Source: JANNSX01 sp041397825 (GTDB taxonomy: Bacteria > Pseudomonadota > Alphaproteobacteria > Rhizobiales > Hyphomicrobiaceae). From it: a stretch of 64,000 nucleotides of DNA. The DNA lies in contig JAWKVX010000004.1 in assembly GCA_041397825.1 (NCBI GenBank), forward strand, positions 62,001 through 126,000, read 5' to 3'. The position numbers and the translations under genes were made by a program. Positions 17,393 to 25,513 of the stretch are shown here, piece after piece. The notes beneath the pieces were generated by a model. The model was not told the DNA's origin. It worked only from the letters and a program-made list of their open reading frames with translations, and did not search any database. How positions within the stretch are numbered: the first letter of the stretch is position 1; every line of letters begins with the position of its first letter.

Positions 17393-17434
17393 AAAAAAAG
17401 GGAGCGCCGTCCCGGGAGGCAGGCGGGACGGCGC
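17393..17434 (-). terminator. Rho-independent terminator reading left
   Basis: Perfect 11-base stem GCGCCGTCCCG / CGGGACGGCGC (17404-17414 and 17424-17434), 9-base loop, followed on the minus strand by seven consecutive T (17399-17393). No gene of normal size ends before it, so it either ends a small RNA or mini-ORF transcript starting near 17940 or attenuates the SDR operon that starts 64 bases further on. Confidence 0.7.
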
Positions 17435-17781
17435 TGGACGCCGATCAAGGCGTCATGCGATGCCGAGGAGCCGAGGCCGGATGGCCAAGGCGCTGGTGGC
17501 GGAGGGGAGTGGGACGCCCTGGATACGGGTGGGTGGGGAAACCCGGGTCCGGCCGCTTGTTTCATCGGCTCCTGACATCGGCATTCAGATGGAGTGGCCG
17601 AGGTCTGCGGCCACCCTGCGATGCTTCATGGAGGATCTCCTTTGCTGCTGGTTGCTTTCGAGTCTCTCGTGGCCGTGCCGCCGCCGCGGTTGCACCGCGT
17701 CGGCCGCGCGGGTGATCCACGGCACCCCGGGAGAGGCGACGGGATCGGCTGGCCGGTTCAAAGGAGGGCCATTCGCAACGG

Positions 17782-17874
17782 CTAGCCCCGGCCATCCCAG
17801 GCGGTGCTGCCGGTAGGTGCCGCGCCGTGATGGCGCCGCAACGGTACGCTGCGGTTGCGTTTGGATTTGCGCAT
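17782..17874 (-). CDS. Possible 30-residue basic peptide
   Basis: Minus-strand frame beginning MRKSKRNRSVPLRRHHG and ending WDGRG. A GGAGGAAGAG stretch lies 7-16 bases before the ATG, and a promoter-like element is about 75 bases upstream. The peptide is strongly basic and unlike any family I know. It could equally be a leader or chance. Confidence 0.3.
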   Translation of the reverse strand: MRKSKRNRSVPLRRHHGAAPTGSTAWDGRG

Positions 17875-17946
17875 GGCTGTCTCTTCCTCCGGCCTTTGCG
17901 TCGATCGCCGTCGTGTCTTGCGGGATCTGAGTGGCATCTTGACAGT

Positions 17947-17975
17947 CATAAGTTGAAACATCTTTAAGTTGTCAA
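17947..17975 (-). promoter_or_regulatory. Promoter-like element reading left
   Basis: On the minus strand TTGACA (17975-17970) is followed after 17-18 bases by CTTATG/TTATGA. The AT-rich 17939-17990 stretch contains the same TTGACA on the other strand (17939-17944), so the two -35 hexamers face each other. The -10 is poor, hence modest confidence. Confidence 0.35.
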
Positions 17976-18098
17976 AAAGCATGATCTGCAATTAAAGGTC
18001 GAAATTTTGGTGCTTTGGGAGATCGCCACCACGAGGCGCCGACCCCATCCCCTGACATTTTTTCGGCTGGCACCGTCAACCCAACCGTTTGATCCGTC

Positions 18099-18126
18099 TT
18101 GACAGTCGAGGGTGCGCGAATAATAC
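18099..18126 (+). promoter_or_regulatory. Sigma-70 promoter for dksA
   Basis: Consensus TTGACA (18099-18104), 16-base spacer, TAATAC (18121-18126). The predicted start near 18133 leaves a leader of about 90 bases before the dksA ATG at 18226. Confidence 0.55.
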
Positions 18127-18225
18127 AGAGCGCGCTTCGGCAGGCGGCGCGATGCCGGTCATGCCAGAGGCGGGTTGGTCAGGTCTGTGACGTCCGCCTG
18201 GGACGTTGCTGGTGGGTCTGAACGA

Positions 18226-18990
18226 ATGAGCCGACGGCCGAGAGCGCCTGCAAAGGCAACAAAGAAGCTCAATGGCTCTCATGCGGGGGCGCAGCCCCGT
18301 GTGGCCAAAGTGACCAAGGCAGCCAAGGTGAAAGTGGCCAAGCGCGCACCTGCCGTCGCGCCTAGCGTGAAGTCGGCCCCTGCCAGTCGGGGAAAGGCCG
18401 CGAGCACTCCGCCCAAGGCCGCCAAGAAAGCATCCACAACTCAGAAGTCGGCGACATCGCGACCGCCGGCGGGTCCGACGAAGGCGGGCGGCACCGGGAC
18501 CAAGGTGGCAGCGGCCAAGAACGGCCACACGAAGCCCACGCCGGCCAAGAAATCGCCGACCAAGATGGACATCCGGCTCCCCGCGGGCTATCGGCCCTCG
18601 GAAAAGGAGCCGTTCATGAGCGAGCTTCAGCAGACCTATTTCCGGCAAAAGCTCATCGCCTGGAAGGAAGAAATTCTTCGCGAGGGCAAGAGCACGCTGC
18701 ACAGTCTCCACGAGGATACCGGTCAACATGCCGACCTGGCGGATCGTGCAACCTCCGAAACGGACCGGGCCATCGAGCTCAGGGCGCGGGATCGGCAACG
18801 CAAGCTCATCGCCAAGATCGAATCGGCCCTGGGCAGGATCGATGACGGAACCTATGGCTACTGCGAGGAGACCGGCGAGCCGATCGGCCTGAAGCGCCTC
18901 GATGCGAGGCCGATCGCGACCCTGTCCATCGAGGCGCAGGAGCGCCACGAGCGGCGCGAGCGCGTTTATCGGGACGACCGGGTCGACTAG
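18226..18990 (+). CDS. dksA: RNA polymerase-binding protein DksA with Lys/Ala-rich N-terminal extension
   Basis: DksA enters the RNA polymerase secondary channel and, with ppGpp, adjusts promoter activity. Of 254 residues, about 114-254 are a standard alphaproteobacterial DksA: RLPAGYRPSEKEPFM, a coiled coil whose tip carries LADRATSETDRAIELR, and a zinc-finger remnant GYCEETGEPIGLKRLDARPIA with one Cys instead of four. Residues 1-113 are an added basic tail rich in Lys, Ala, Pro, Ser and Thr, resembling histone H1-type bacterial tails. The ATG at 18226 follows a GGTGGG. An internal ATG at 18616 (MSELQQTYF) has AAGGAG eight bases upstream and could yield a tail-less form of 124 residues. Strong upstream promoter. 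Confidence 0.92.
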   Translation: MSRRPRAPAKATKKLNGSHAGAQPRVAKVTKAAKVKVAKRAPAVAPSVKSAPASRGKAASTPPKAAKKASTTQKSATSRPPAGPTKAGGTGTKVAAAKNGHTKPTPAKKSPTKMDIRLPAGYRPSEKEPFMSELQQTYFRQKLIAWKEEILREGKSTLHSLHEDTGQHADLADRATSETDRAIELRARDRQRKLIAKIESALGRIDDGTYGYCEETGEPIGLKRLDARPIATLSIEAQERHERRERVYRDDRVD

Positions 18991-19118
18991 CAACCGGTCG
19001 CTGGCGTTCACTCCCTTCCGCCCATTGTCGATCCAGTTCGGGCTGTCCCTCAACATCCTGTTTACCATCTCCTGTCAGCATAGCTGCCGAGTGTGGGTTG
19101 TGTTGAGTGGGGTACAAG

Positions 19119-20483
19119 ATGGCGATTATCCGCGGCAGCAGGCACCGCGATGTTCTGTCGGGCTCGGCCTTGAGTGACGAGATCCTCGGCTTGGGCGGCA
19201 GAGATGTTCTCAACGGCGGTCAAAGCGATGACAGTCTGAGCGGCGACGCCGGCGAGGATGTCCTTTTCGGTGGCTCCGGCAATGACAGGCTCTCCGGCGG
19301 CGATGCCCGAGACAAGCTTTTCGGCGGCTCCGGCGACGACAAGCTGTATGGAGACAACGGCCGGGACATCCTCAACGGTGGCAATGGTGATGACCGGCTG
19401 TTCGGCGGCAACGACAATGACCGCCTGTTTGGAGGACGTGGTGCCGACCGTCTCTATGGCGGCTCTGGCAATGATTTCCTTGCTGGCGGCGAGGACGCTG
19501 ACTACTTCAACGGTGGCTCGGGTATCGATACCGTGAATTACTCCCGTTCGCGTCAGGCCGTCGCCGTCAATCTGACGGCCGGAAACGCGACGGGCGGCGA
19601 TGCCACGGGGGACACGTTCGCCTCTGTCGAGAACATCGTCGCGACGCGATATTCTGACCAGCTGACCGGCTCCGGCGCCAACAACGCGATCTCTGGCGGG
19701 GCCGGAAATGATCTCATCTCCGGTTTGGGCGGAAGAGATGTGCTGAACGGCGGATCAGGCAACGACGAGATCTATGGTGGCGACGACGACGATCTGTTGA
19801 TCGGCGGCTCCGGAAACGACCAGCTGTACGGCGGCGCGGGCGACGACGTTCTCCGCCCGGGTGCCGGTGCCGACACGATTGATGGCGGATCGGGCTACAA
19901 CACGCTCGACTACTCTGATGCGGCCGGTGGCATCTTCCTCCTGCTCGGCACGGGCACGGCCGGCGGGGCGGCATTCGGCGATACCTTCGCCAACATCCAG
20001 AAGGTGATCGGCTCGGCCTTCAACGACGTCGTGACCGCGAGTGCGTCCGGACCGGCCGAGACCATCGATGGCCGGGGCGGCGACGATACGCTCATCGCCA
20101 ACCAGGTCAGCGGCGAGCGACTGATCGGAGGCGACGGCAACGACCAATTGATCGGCGCCGAGGACAATGCCGATCAGTTCCAGCTGCAGCGGGGCCAGGG
20201 AGCCGACTATATCTTTGGATTCGACGCGACGAATGTCGTGTTGGCGAACCGCGATCTCCTGGTAATCGATGGCGACGCTTTCGGCACCGGCAGCGCGCTC
20301 GATCCTTCGGAGCTCGTGACCGTTCTGGATGGCGCTGGGCCGCAGTTCCTGCAACAGACGTCAGGTGGCGACCTTCTGCTCTACTTCGATGCGGACGGCG
20401 TGACGTCGACGCAGGGGCTCATGCTCGTTGCTCGTCTGAGCGGGGTCACCTCGCTCAGCGTCGATGACTTCCTCGTCGTTTGA
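19119..20483 (+). CDS. RTX (hemolysin-type calcium-binding repeat) protein
   Basis: Protein of 454 residues, probably secreted by a type I system. It lacks a Sec signal. From about residue 10 to 140 and again from about 190 to 265 it consists of GGxGxDxLx-type nonapeptide repeats (GGSGNDRLSGGD, GGNGDDRLFGGN), which bind calcium and fold outside the cell. The spacer between them (NYSRSRQAVAVNLTAG) and the post-repeat region are typical of bacterial RTX proteins of unknown activity. The C-terminus ends in a hydrophobic DDFLVV, as expected for a C-terminal type I secretion signal. No catalytic domain is visible. The ATG at 19119 is preferred over GTG at 19107. A type I exporter lies at 29825-33021. 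Confidence 0.87.
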   Translation: MAIIRGSRHRDVLSGSALSDEILGLGGRDVLNGGQSDDSLSGDAGEDVLFGGSGNDRLSGGDARDKLFGGSGDDKLYGDNGRDILNGGNGDDRLFGGNDNDRLFGGRGADRLYGGSGNDFLAGGEDADYFNGGSGIDTVNYSRSRQAVAVNLTAGNATGGDATGDTFASVENIVATRYSDQLTGSGANNAISGGAGNDLISGLGGRDVLNGGSGNDEIYGGDDDDLLIGGSGNDQLYGGAGDDVLRPGAGADTIDGGSGYNTLDYSDAAGGIFLLLGTGTAGGAAFGDTFANIQKVIGSAFNDVVTASASGPAETIDGRGGDDTLIANQVSGERLIGGDGNDQLIGAEDNADQFQLQRGQGADYIFGFDATNVVLANRDLLVIDGDAFGTGSALDPSELVTVLDGAGPQFLQQTSGGDLLLYFDADGVTSTQGLMLVARLSGVTSLSVDDFLVV

Positions 20484-20528
20484 CGGGCCATCGAACTGAG
20501 GCGGCCGCCGTGCTTCGCAGCGAGCGGG

Positions 20529-20915
20529 TCAGCTTTCGAGCGCAGGCTGCGGCGGACGCTGCCGGACACGGCCAAAGCCGGGCTGGCCACCGTTTTCCGG
20601 GCCCTCGCTCGTGCCGCCGGGGTTGCTCGAGCGCGCCTCGTAGGCGGACCGGCGCTGCGGTTGAATGTTCTGCTCGACGACGACGTCGATCGGGCCGCCG
20701 GTCATGATCAGGTGCTCCACGCCGTCGCGATAGACCAGCATCAGCTTGCGACGACCGTCGACCGTCACCACTTCGCTCACACCGATCCGCTTCTCTGGCC
20801 TATGGCCGAAGATCGCCTCGGTGACCGGGTTGCTGCCGAGGTAGCCGCGCAGGAGCCAGAATCCGAGCCCCAGCAGGGCGGCGACGATCAGTATGCCCGC
20901 AATCCATTCCAACAT
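20529..20915 (-). CDS. FliO-like membrane protein
   Basis: Protein of 128 residues with one N-terminal membrane span (IAGILIVAALLGLGFWLL) followed by a small beta domain with VDGRRKLMLVYRDGVEHLIM and TGGPIDVVVEQNI, the pattern of the FliO/MopB family of flagellar export-gate assembly factors. The C-terminus is a low-complexity Pro/Gly/Gln tail. No other flagellar gene is near. In this order such FliO-like genes commonly sit between dksA and cckA, so it may be a general membrane protein rather than a flagellar one. Ends 45 bases from the RTX gene, tail to tail. Confidence 0.68.
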   Translation of the reverse strand: MLEWIAGILIVAALLGLGFWLLRGYLGSNPVTEAIFGHRPEKRIGVSEVVTVDGRRKLMLVYRDGVEHLIMTGGPIDVVVEQNIQPQRRSAYEARSSNPGGTSEGPENGGQPGFGRVRQRPPQPALES

Positions 20916-21162
20916 TATCCGCTCCCGATAGTGCCGATCGGATCTGAGGCGGCCGATTCGGTCCGTGGCGCAGCTTAGACCACGGTCGCCCGCGAGCCCA
21001 TACGATCTTCTCTCCGCACGCCCTGCATTTCACTCCGCCTTAACCCTAAGAGGCCATTCTTCTCCGCGGCGGAATGGGACGGTGCGACCGGACCATGGCG
21101 TGATCGGGGCCGGCAGGCAAGCCTGGCGTCCCGGTGACGGCGAATCAGTTAAGTTGCGTTGC

Positions 21163-23685
21163 ATGAGTAAGATAGAGGCGCATTTGTCCAGCCCGGTAAC
21201 TGTCGGCCGGCAAGCTGCTCGAGAGGGCTTGTCGAGTTTCGTCGTCGTGTTCTCTGTTGCCGCGGCCATCGCGTTGGCTGCCTTGGCAATGCTCTCACGG
21301 GAGGCCGGTGAGCCAGCGATCCTGCTGATTCTCGCCGGTCTGGCCGCGACAGGGGTCTTCTTCCTGTTTGCAATCTCCGCTGGGTTCTACCGGCTCGACA
21401 TTGCGCGTCCTGTGGAGCCGGTTCTGGCAGCCTTCGCCGATCAGCTTGCCGACGGCGTGCAGATCCGCGCCGCCGACGGCCGGCCCGTCTATGCCAACGC
21501 AGCCTTTGCGAGGCTGCTCTCGCTGCCGTCGGATCAGGCGCACCAGAACATCGAGGTGGCGCTCGCCGAGACTGCCGGCAACGCCGAGGCGCTCTATAGG
21601 CTGATGCGCGCCGCCGAGCGGGGCTACGAGTGGGAGGAGATCGCTTCGTTGCCGTCCCTCGAGACGGCAACGCCGAGCATGGCGTTGCGTGTGAGCGTTT
21701 CCCACATGAAGGCGCCCGGTGGCGAGAATTTCGTGATCTGGCGCCTTGCCGAGGTAGCGCCAGGTGCGCCGGCCGTCGCATCGCAAGCCGGCGAGCGCGT
21801 CGACGCCCTCGCAGCCTTCGACGACCTGCCGTCAGGCGTCTTTGCGCTGCAAGGCGGCGAGGTCGTCTACGTCAATGCCACGCTTGCCGATCTGGCCGGC
21901 TTCGACCGGAGCGAGGCTTTGCCGCGCGGCTCCGGGTTGAAGGCGATCGGCCTCGACCTGCGGCCGGAGCGCTCGTCGCCAGCAGTTCGCGGCATGCGTC
22001 AGGGCGACTCGGCCGGACAGGCATTTGATCTGACGCGGCGCGATGGCGCCAGGATCGCGGTGCGCGTGTTCGACCGTGTGCTGCCGGGAACTGACGGCCT
22101 GACGATCGGGCTCGTCGTCCCGGATTTGTGCGATCGTATCGCGACGCCTGCCACTGTCGAGGCGGAGCCCGTCGAAAAGCTGTTCGCCCGCTTCTTCCAC
22201 GCAGCGCCGATCGCCATCGCCATCGTCGAGGGCGACGGGACGATCGGTAGCGCCAATGCCGCCTATGGCCGGATGTTCCTCGGTCGGAACGAGCAGATGC
22301 GCGGCGGCAACATCGTCGACCTCGTCAAGTCCGACAGCCGTGAGGCGGTCAAGGAGGCTCTCGGCGGACTGTTCTCGGGCGGGGAAGGCATGCGGCCGGT
22401 CGAGATTCAGTTCGGGTCCGGCGCCACGCGCACCGGGCGCCTCTATCTCAGCCCGCTCGGCAACCGCACCGGCGACCGTGACGCGGCCGTTCTCTACGCC
22501 ATCGACACGACGAAGGAGCGTGAGCTCGAGTTGCAATTCGCGCAGAGCCAGAAGATGCAGGCCGTCGGGCAGCTCGCCGGCGGCATCGCCCACGATTTCA
22601 ACAATGTGCTGACGGTGATCATCGGCTTCTCGGACCTGCTGCTCGCCAACCACAGGCCGACGGATCCGGCTTTCAGGGACATCATCGCCATCAAGCAGAA
22701 CGCCAATCGGGCCGCCAGCCTGGTCCGCCAACTCCTCGCCTTCTCACGGCGGCAGACACTCAGGCCCGAGGTGCTGTCGCTCTCGGACGTGATCTCGGAT
22801 TTGTCGATCTTCCTGTCGCGCCTCTTGGGCGAGAAGGTCAAGCTCAAGGTCAGTCATGGCCGCGATCTCTGGGAGGTCAAGGCGGATGTCACGCAGTTCG
22901 AGCAGGTGATCATCAACCTCGCCGTTAACGCGCGTGATGCCATGGCCGAAGGCGGCAAGCTGACGATCCGCACCAGCAATCTGCCGGCGGCCGAGGTGGC
23001 CAAGCTCACGGGCGATCAGCTCGACCCCGGCGACTATGTCGTCTGCGAGGTCGTCGACACCGGCACCGGTATGACCCGGGAGGTGATGGAGAAAATGTTC
23101 GAGCCCTTCTTCTCCACGAAGGAGGTCGGCAAAGGCACCGGACTCGGTCTGTCGACCGTCTACGGCATCGTCAAGCAGACCGGGGGCTACATCTTCTGCG
23201 ACTCGGTCCTCGGAAAGGGCACGACCTTCCGCATCTATCTGCCCCGCCACATCGAGGCCGAGGTCGTGCCGCAAATCGCCGCCAAGGTCGAGAAGAAGGA
23301 GCGTGCCCGTGACCTGACCGGCACGGGCACTGTGATGCTCGTCGAGGACGAGGAGGCGGTCCGTCGGTTTGCGGCGCGGGCACTGACCCGTCAGGGTTAC
23401 AAGGTGCTCGAGGCGGCGAGTGGCGCAGAGGCGCTCGAGGTCATTGCGGGCCATGACGGCACGATCGACCTGGTGCTGTCGGATGTGGTGATGCCCGAGA
23501 TGGACGGGCCGACACTCCTCAAGGAGTTGCGGAAGCAGTATCCGGAGCTCAAGATCATCTTCATCTCCGGTTACGCCGAGGAAGCGTTGAAGTCTTTGCA
23601 GGGTGGGGAGGAATTCGCGTTCCTGCCCAAACCCTTCCAGCTCAAGGATCTGGTCGCCACCGTCAAGGAGGCCATGGAACGCTGA
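21163..23685 (+). CDS. cckA: Hybrid histidine kinase CckA
   Basis: Inner-membrane cell-cycle kinase that starts the CckA-ChpT-CtrA phosphorelay. The 840-residue protein has two membrane spans (about 25-44 and 53-70), PAS-like regions (about 90-400), a HisKA domain with GGIAHDFNNVLTVIIG (phospho-acceptor His477), a catalytic domain with NLAVNARDAM, DTGTGM and GTGLGLSTVYG boxes, and a C-terminal receiver with LSDVVMPEMDG (phospho-acceptor Asp774) and a final PKPFQLKDL. This order is diagnostic of CckA. The start at 21163 gives the usual short cytoplasmic N-terminus; the ribosome-binding site is poor. Placement beside dksA and recA matches other Hyphomicrobiales. Confidence 0.94.
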   Translation: MSKIEAHLSSPVTVGRQAAREGLSSFVVVFSVAAAIALAALAMLSREAGEPAILLILAGLAATGVFFLFAISAGFYRLDIARPVEPVLAAFADQLADGVQIRAADGRPVYANAAFARLLSLPSDQAHQNIEVALAETAGNAEALYRLMRAAERGYEWEEIASLPSLETATPSMALRVSVSHMKAPGGENFVIWRLAEVAPGAPAVASQAGERVDALAAFDDLPSGVFALQGGEVVYVNATLADLAGFDRSEALPRGSGLKAIGLDLRPERSSPAVRGMRQGDSAGQAFDLTRRDGARIAVRVFDRVLPGTDGLTIGLVVPDLCDRIATPATVEAEPVEKLFARFFHAAPIAIAIVEGDGTIGSANAAYGRMFLGRNEQMRGGNIVDLVKSDSREAVKEALGGLFSGGEGMRPVEIQFGSGATRTGRLYLSPLGNRTGDRDAAVLYAIDTTKERELELQFAQSQKMQAVGQLAGGIAHDFNNVLTVIIGFSDLLLANHRPTDPAFRDIIAIKQNANRAASLVRQLLAFSRRQTLRPEVLSLSDVISDLSIFLSRLLGEKVKLKVSHGRDLWEVKADVTQFEQVIINLAVNARDAMAEGGKLTIRTSNLPAAEVAKLTGDQLDPGDYVVCEVVDTGTGMTREVMEKMFEPFFSTKEVGKGTGLGLSTVYGIVKQTGGYIFCDSVLGKGTTFRIYLPRHIEAEVVPQIAAKVEKKERARDLTGTGTVMLVEDEEAVRRFAARALTRQGYKVLEAASGAEALEVIAGHDGTIDLVLSDVVMPEMDGPTLLKELRKQYPELKIIFISGYAEEALKSLQGGEEFAFLPKPFQLKDLVATVKEAMER

Positions 23686-23818
23686 CGCCCATCGCGACCG
23701 ATGAACGGCTGTTCAGAGCATCAATTCTGAACGGTCGTGTGGCTTGAAGCTTTGAGCTTGGGTCATCAAATCACTCCCGTCGCACAAGCGATCAAGACAT
23801 TCGACGGGAGAGAAGAAC

Positions 23819-24154
23819 ATGCCGATGCTGCAGAATACCGTGGTCACCGCACTTCTGGCGGCCGCCGCCCTGACGGCTGGCACGGGCTCGGCGCTGGCCG
23901 GTGATCCCGTAGCGGACGCTCATGTCGCCTATCTCGGCAAGACGCACTTCAAGCATGCGTCCTGCGATGATCTCTGGTTCTATCGAAATCAGATCTTCGC
24001 CGAGGCGGGCTACTGCTTCAAGACCAGTCGGGCGATCTCGACTTTCGGCAATGACGGATGTGTCTCCGGCAGCTACTCGATCCTCAACATCTACGAGCGC
24101 GCCAACGTGAACATGCTGAGATCGGTTGAGCAGGCCAAGGGCTGCAGTCTGTAG
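23819..24154 (+). CDS. Secreted YARHG-domain protein
   Basis: Periplasmic or secreted protein of 111 residues. Sec signal: MPMLQNTVVTALLAAAALTA, with cleavage expected after ALA near residue 27. The mature part is one YARHG-type domain: SCDDLWFYRNQIFAEAGYCF, then SRAISTFGNDGC, with the expected Cys, Trp and Tyr positions. The name-giving motif is replaced by FAEAG. Four cysteines in the mature chain could form two disulfides. GGAGAG precedes the ATG. A strong terminator follows, so the gene is a single unit. The function of this small extracellular domain is unknown. Confidence 0.82.
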   Translation: MPMLQNTVVTALLAAAALTAGTGSALAGDPVADAHVAYLGKTHFKHASCDDLWFYRNQIFAEAGYCFKTSRAISTFGNDGCVSGSYSILNIYERANVNMLRSVEQAKGCSL

Positions 24155-24211
24155 GCTTGAGCAACCGCAAGCGACACCGGCAGGTCCTTCCCTCCGATCG
24201 CCGGTGCTCCC

Positions 24212-24242
24212 AGAGGCCTGCCGATCCCCCCGGCAGGCCTCT
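24212..24242 (+). terminator. Terminator hairpin after the YARHG gene
   Basis: Perfect 12-base stem AGAGGCCTGCCG / CGGCAGGCCTCT (24212-24223 and 24231-24242) with a 7-base loop, 58 bases after the stop. Only a weak T-rich stretch follows, but the stem is very stable. It separates the gene from recA. Confidence 0.6.
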
Positions 24243-24271
24243 CGCCATTTAATCTCCCTTCTTGATCTCTG

Positions 24272-24310
24272 TTTGTTCTTTTCTGTTGCAAATGAGAACA
24301 AAAGCGGTAC
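24272..24310 (+). promoter_or_regulatory. Probable LexA/SOS operator region of recA
   Basis: An 8-base inverted repeat TTTGTTCT / AGAACAAA (24272-24279 and 24295-24302) overlaps a GAAC-N7-GTAC (24296-24310), which matches the alphaproteobacterial SOS box GAAC-N7-GAAC at 7 of 8 bases. A weaker GTTC-N7-TTGC occurs at 24275-24289. The site overlaps the predicted recA promoter, as expected for repression by LexA. Confidence 0.5.
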
Positions 24311-24313
24311 ACT
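24286..24313 (+). promoter_or_regulatory. recA promoter
   Basis: TTGCAA (24286-24291), 16-base spacer, TACACT (24308-24313), ending 57 bases before the recA ATG. The SOS-box candidate lies inside it. Confidence 0.5.
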
Positions 24314-24370
24314 ATGCGTTGGGCTGGGGACTCGTTAACGACCCCGATTCGTGGAATAAGGAGATTTCCG

Positions 24371-25513
24371 ATGCATAAGGCCGAGCTTAGGGTCGTCGAG
24401 GGGGGTGGCATGGACAAGCAGAAGGCGCTCGATGCGGCACTCGCCCAGATCGAGAAGCATTTCGGCAAGGGCTCGATCATGCGCCTTGGTCAGAACGACA
24501 AGGCGATCGAGGTCGAGGCCATCCCGACCGGCTCGCTGAGCCTCGACGTGGCGTTGGGGATCGGTGGCCTGCCGCGGGGCCGCATCGTCGAGATCTATGG
24601 GCCGGAAAGCTCCGGCAAGACGACACTGGCGCTCTCGGTCGTGGCCGAGGCTCAGAAGCGCGGTGGCATCTGCGCCTTCGTCGATGCCGAGCATGCGCTC
24701 GACCCGGTCTATGCCAGGAAGCTGGGCGTGAAGGTGGAGGATCTGCTGATCTCGCAGCCGGATACCGGCGAGCAGGCGCTCGAGATTACCGATACGCTCG
24801 TGCGCTCGGGCGCAGTCGATGTGCTGGTCGTCGATTCGGTCGCGGCCCTGACGCCGAAGGCCGAGCTCGAGGGTGAGATGGGCGATAGCCTGCCCGGAAT
24901 GCAGGCGCGCCTGATGAGCCAGGCCTTGCGCAAGCTGACGGCATCGATCTCCAAGTCGCGGACGATGGTCATCTTCATCAATCAGATCCGCATGAAGATC
25001 GGCATCATGTTCGGCAACCCCGAGACGACGACGGGCGGCAATGCTTTGAAGTTCTACTCCTCCGTCCGCCTCGATATCCGCCGCATCGGCCAGATCAAGG
25101 AGCGCGAGGAGGTCGTCGGCAACCAGACCCGTGTCAAGGTCGTCAAGAACAAGGTGGCGCCGCCCTTCAAGCAGGTCGAGTTCGACATCATGTATGGCGA
25201 GGGCATCTCCAAGACCGGCGAGCTGATCGATCTCGGCGCCAAGGCCGGCATCGTCGAGAAATCAGGCGCCTGGATCTCCTTCAATGGCGAGCGGATCGGC
25301 CAGGGGCGCGAGAACGCCAAGAGCTTTCTCAAGGACAATCCGAAGGTCGCCGCCGAGATCGAGCGGGCGATCCGCCAGAGCGCCGGCATCCTGACCGATC
25401 AGCTGCTCGCCCATCCCGAGGCGGATGCCGAGGGCGAGGAGCCCGAGGAGGAGGTCGACGCTGAGACCGGCGAGGTAACGGCGAAGAAGGGCGGGAAAAG
25501 AGGGAAGGGTTAG
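24371..25513 (+). CDS. recA: Recombinase RecA
   Basis: DNA strand-exchange ATPase and SOS co-protease. The 380-residue protein has Walker A GPESSGKTT at residues 77-85, Walker B VLVVDSVAAL, the loop-1 region EMGDSLPGMQARLMSQALRK, and loop-2 IRMKIGIMFGNPETTTGG, with an acidic C-terminal tail (EEPEEEVDAETGEV). AAGGAG lies eight bases before the ATG at 24371; the open frame starts earlier, at 24314. The upstream region has an SOS-like operator. The stop codon directly abuts the stop of the convergent DpnI-like gene with no base between. In relatives the next gene is alaS, which here is displaced by that insert. Confidence 0.98.
   Translation: MHKAELRVVEGGGMDKQKALDAALAQIEKHFGKGSIMRLGQNDKAIEVEAIPTGSLSLDVALGIGGLPRGRIVEIYGPESSGKTTLALSVVAEAQKRGGICAFVDAEHALDPVYARKLGVKVEDLLISQPDTGEQALEITDTLVRSGAVDVLVVDSVAALTPKAELEGEMGDSLPGMQARLMSQALRKLTASISKSRTMVIFINQIRMKIGIMFGNPETTTGGNALKFYSSVRLDIRRIGQIKEREEVVGNQTRVKVVKNKVAPPFKQVEFDIMYGEGISKTGELIDLGAKAGIVEKSGAWISFNGERIGQGRENAKSFLKDNPKVAAEIERAIRQSAGILTDQLLAHPEADAEGEEPEEEVDAETGEVTAKKGGKRGKG

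Larger units (their letters stand above)
17330..18225. other. Gene-poor 0.9-kb region between SDR and dksA
   Basis: No gene of ordinary size. The minus strand carries a promoter-like element (17947-17975), a possible 30-residue frame (17782-17874), a 14-residue frame at 17588-17632 with AGGAG before its ATG, and a strong terminator (17393-17434). The plus strand carries the dksA promoter (18099-18126) and another TTGACA (17939-17944). Together this looks like a short transcript of about 540 bases running left, divergent from dksA. Confidence 0.5.

Noticed and set aside
17371..17565. 64-residue minus-strand frame ending past the terminator
   Set aside because: AGGAG is only 3 bases from the ATG, the frame runs through the terminator stem, and it is Pro/Ser-rich without features.
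19134..19900. Short periodic repeats as a possible CRISPR or minisatellite
   Set aside because: They are in-frame GGxGxD codons of an RTX protein with variable DNA sequence; no constant repeat with unique spacers.
23711..23732. Stem GTTCAGA / TCTGAAC after cckA as a terminator
   Set aside because: Only 7 perfect pairs and no T-run; too weak to call.
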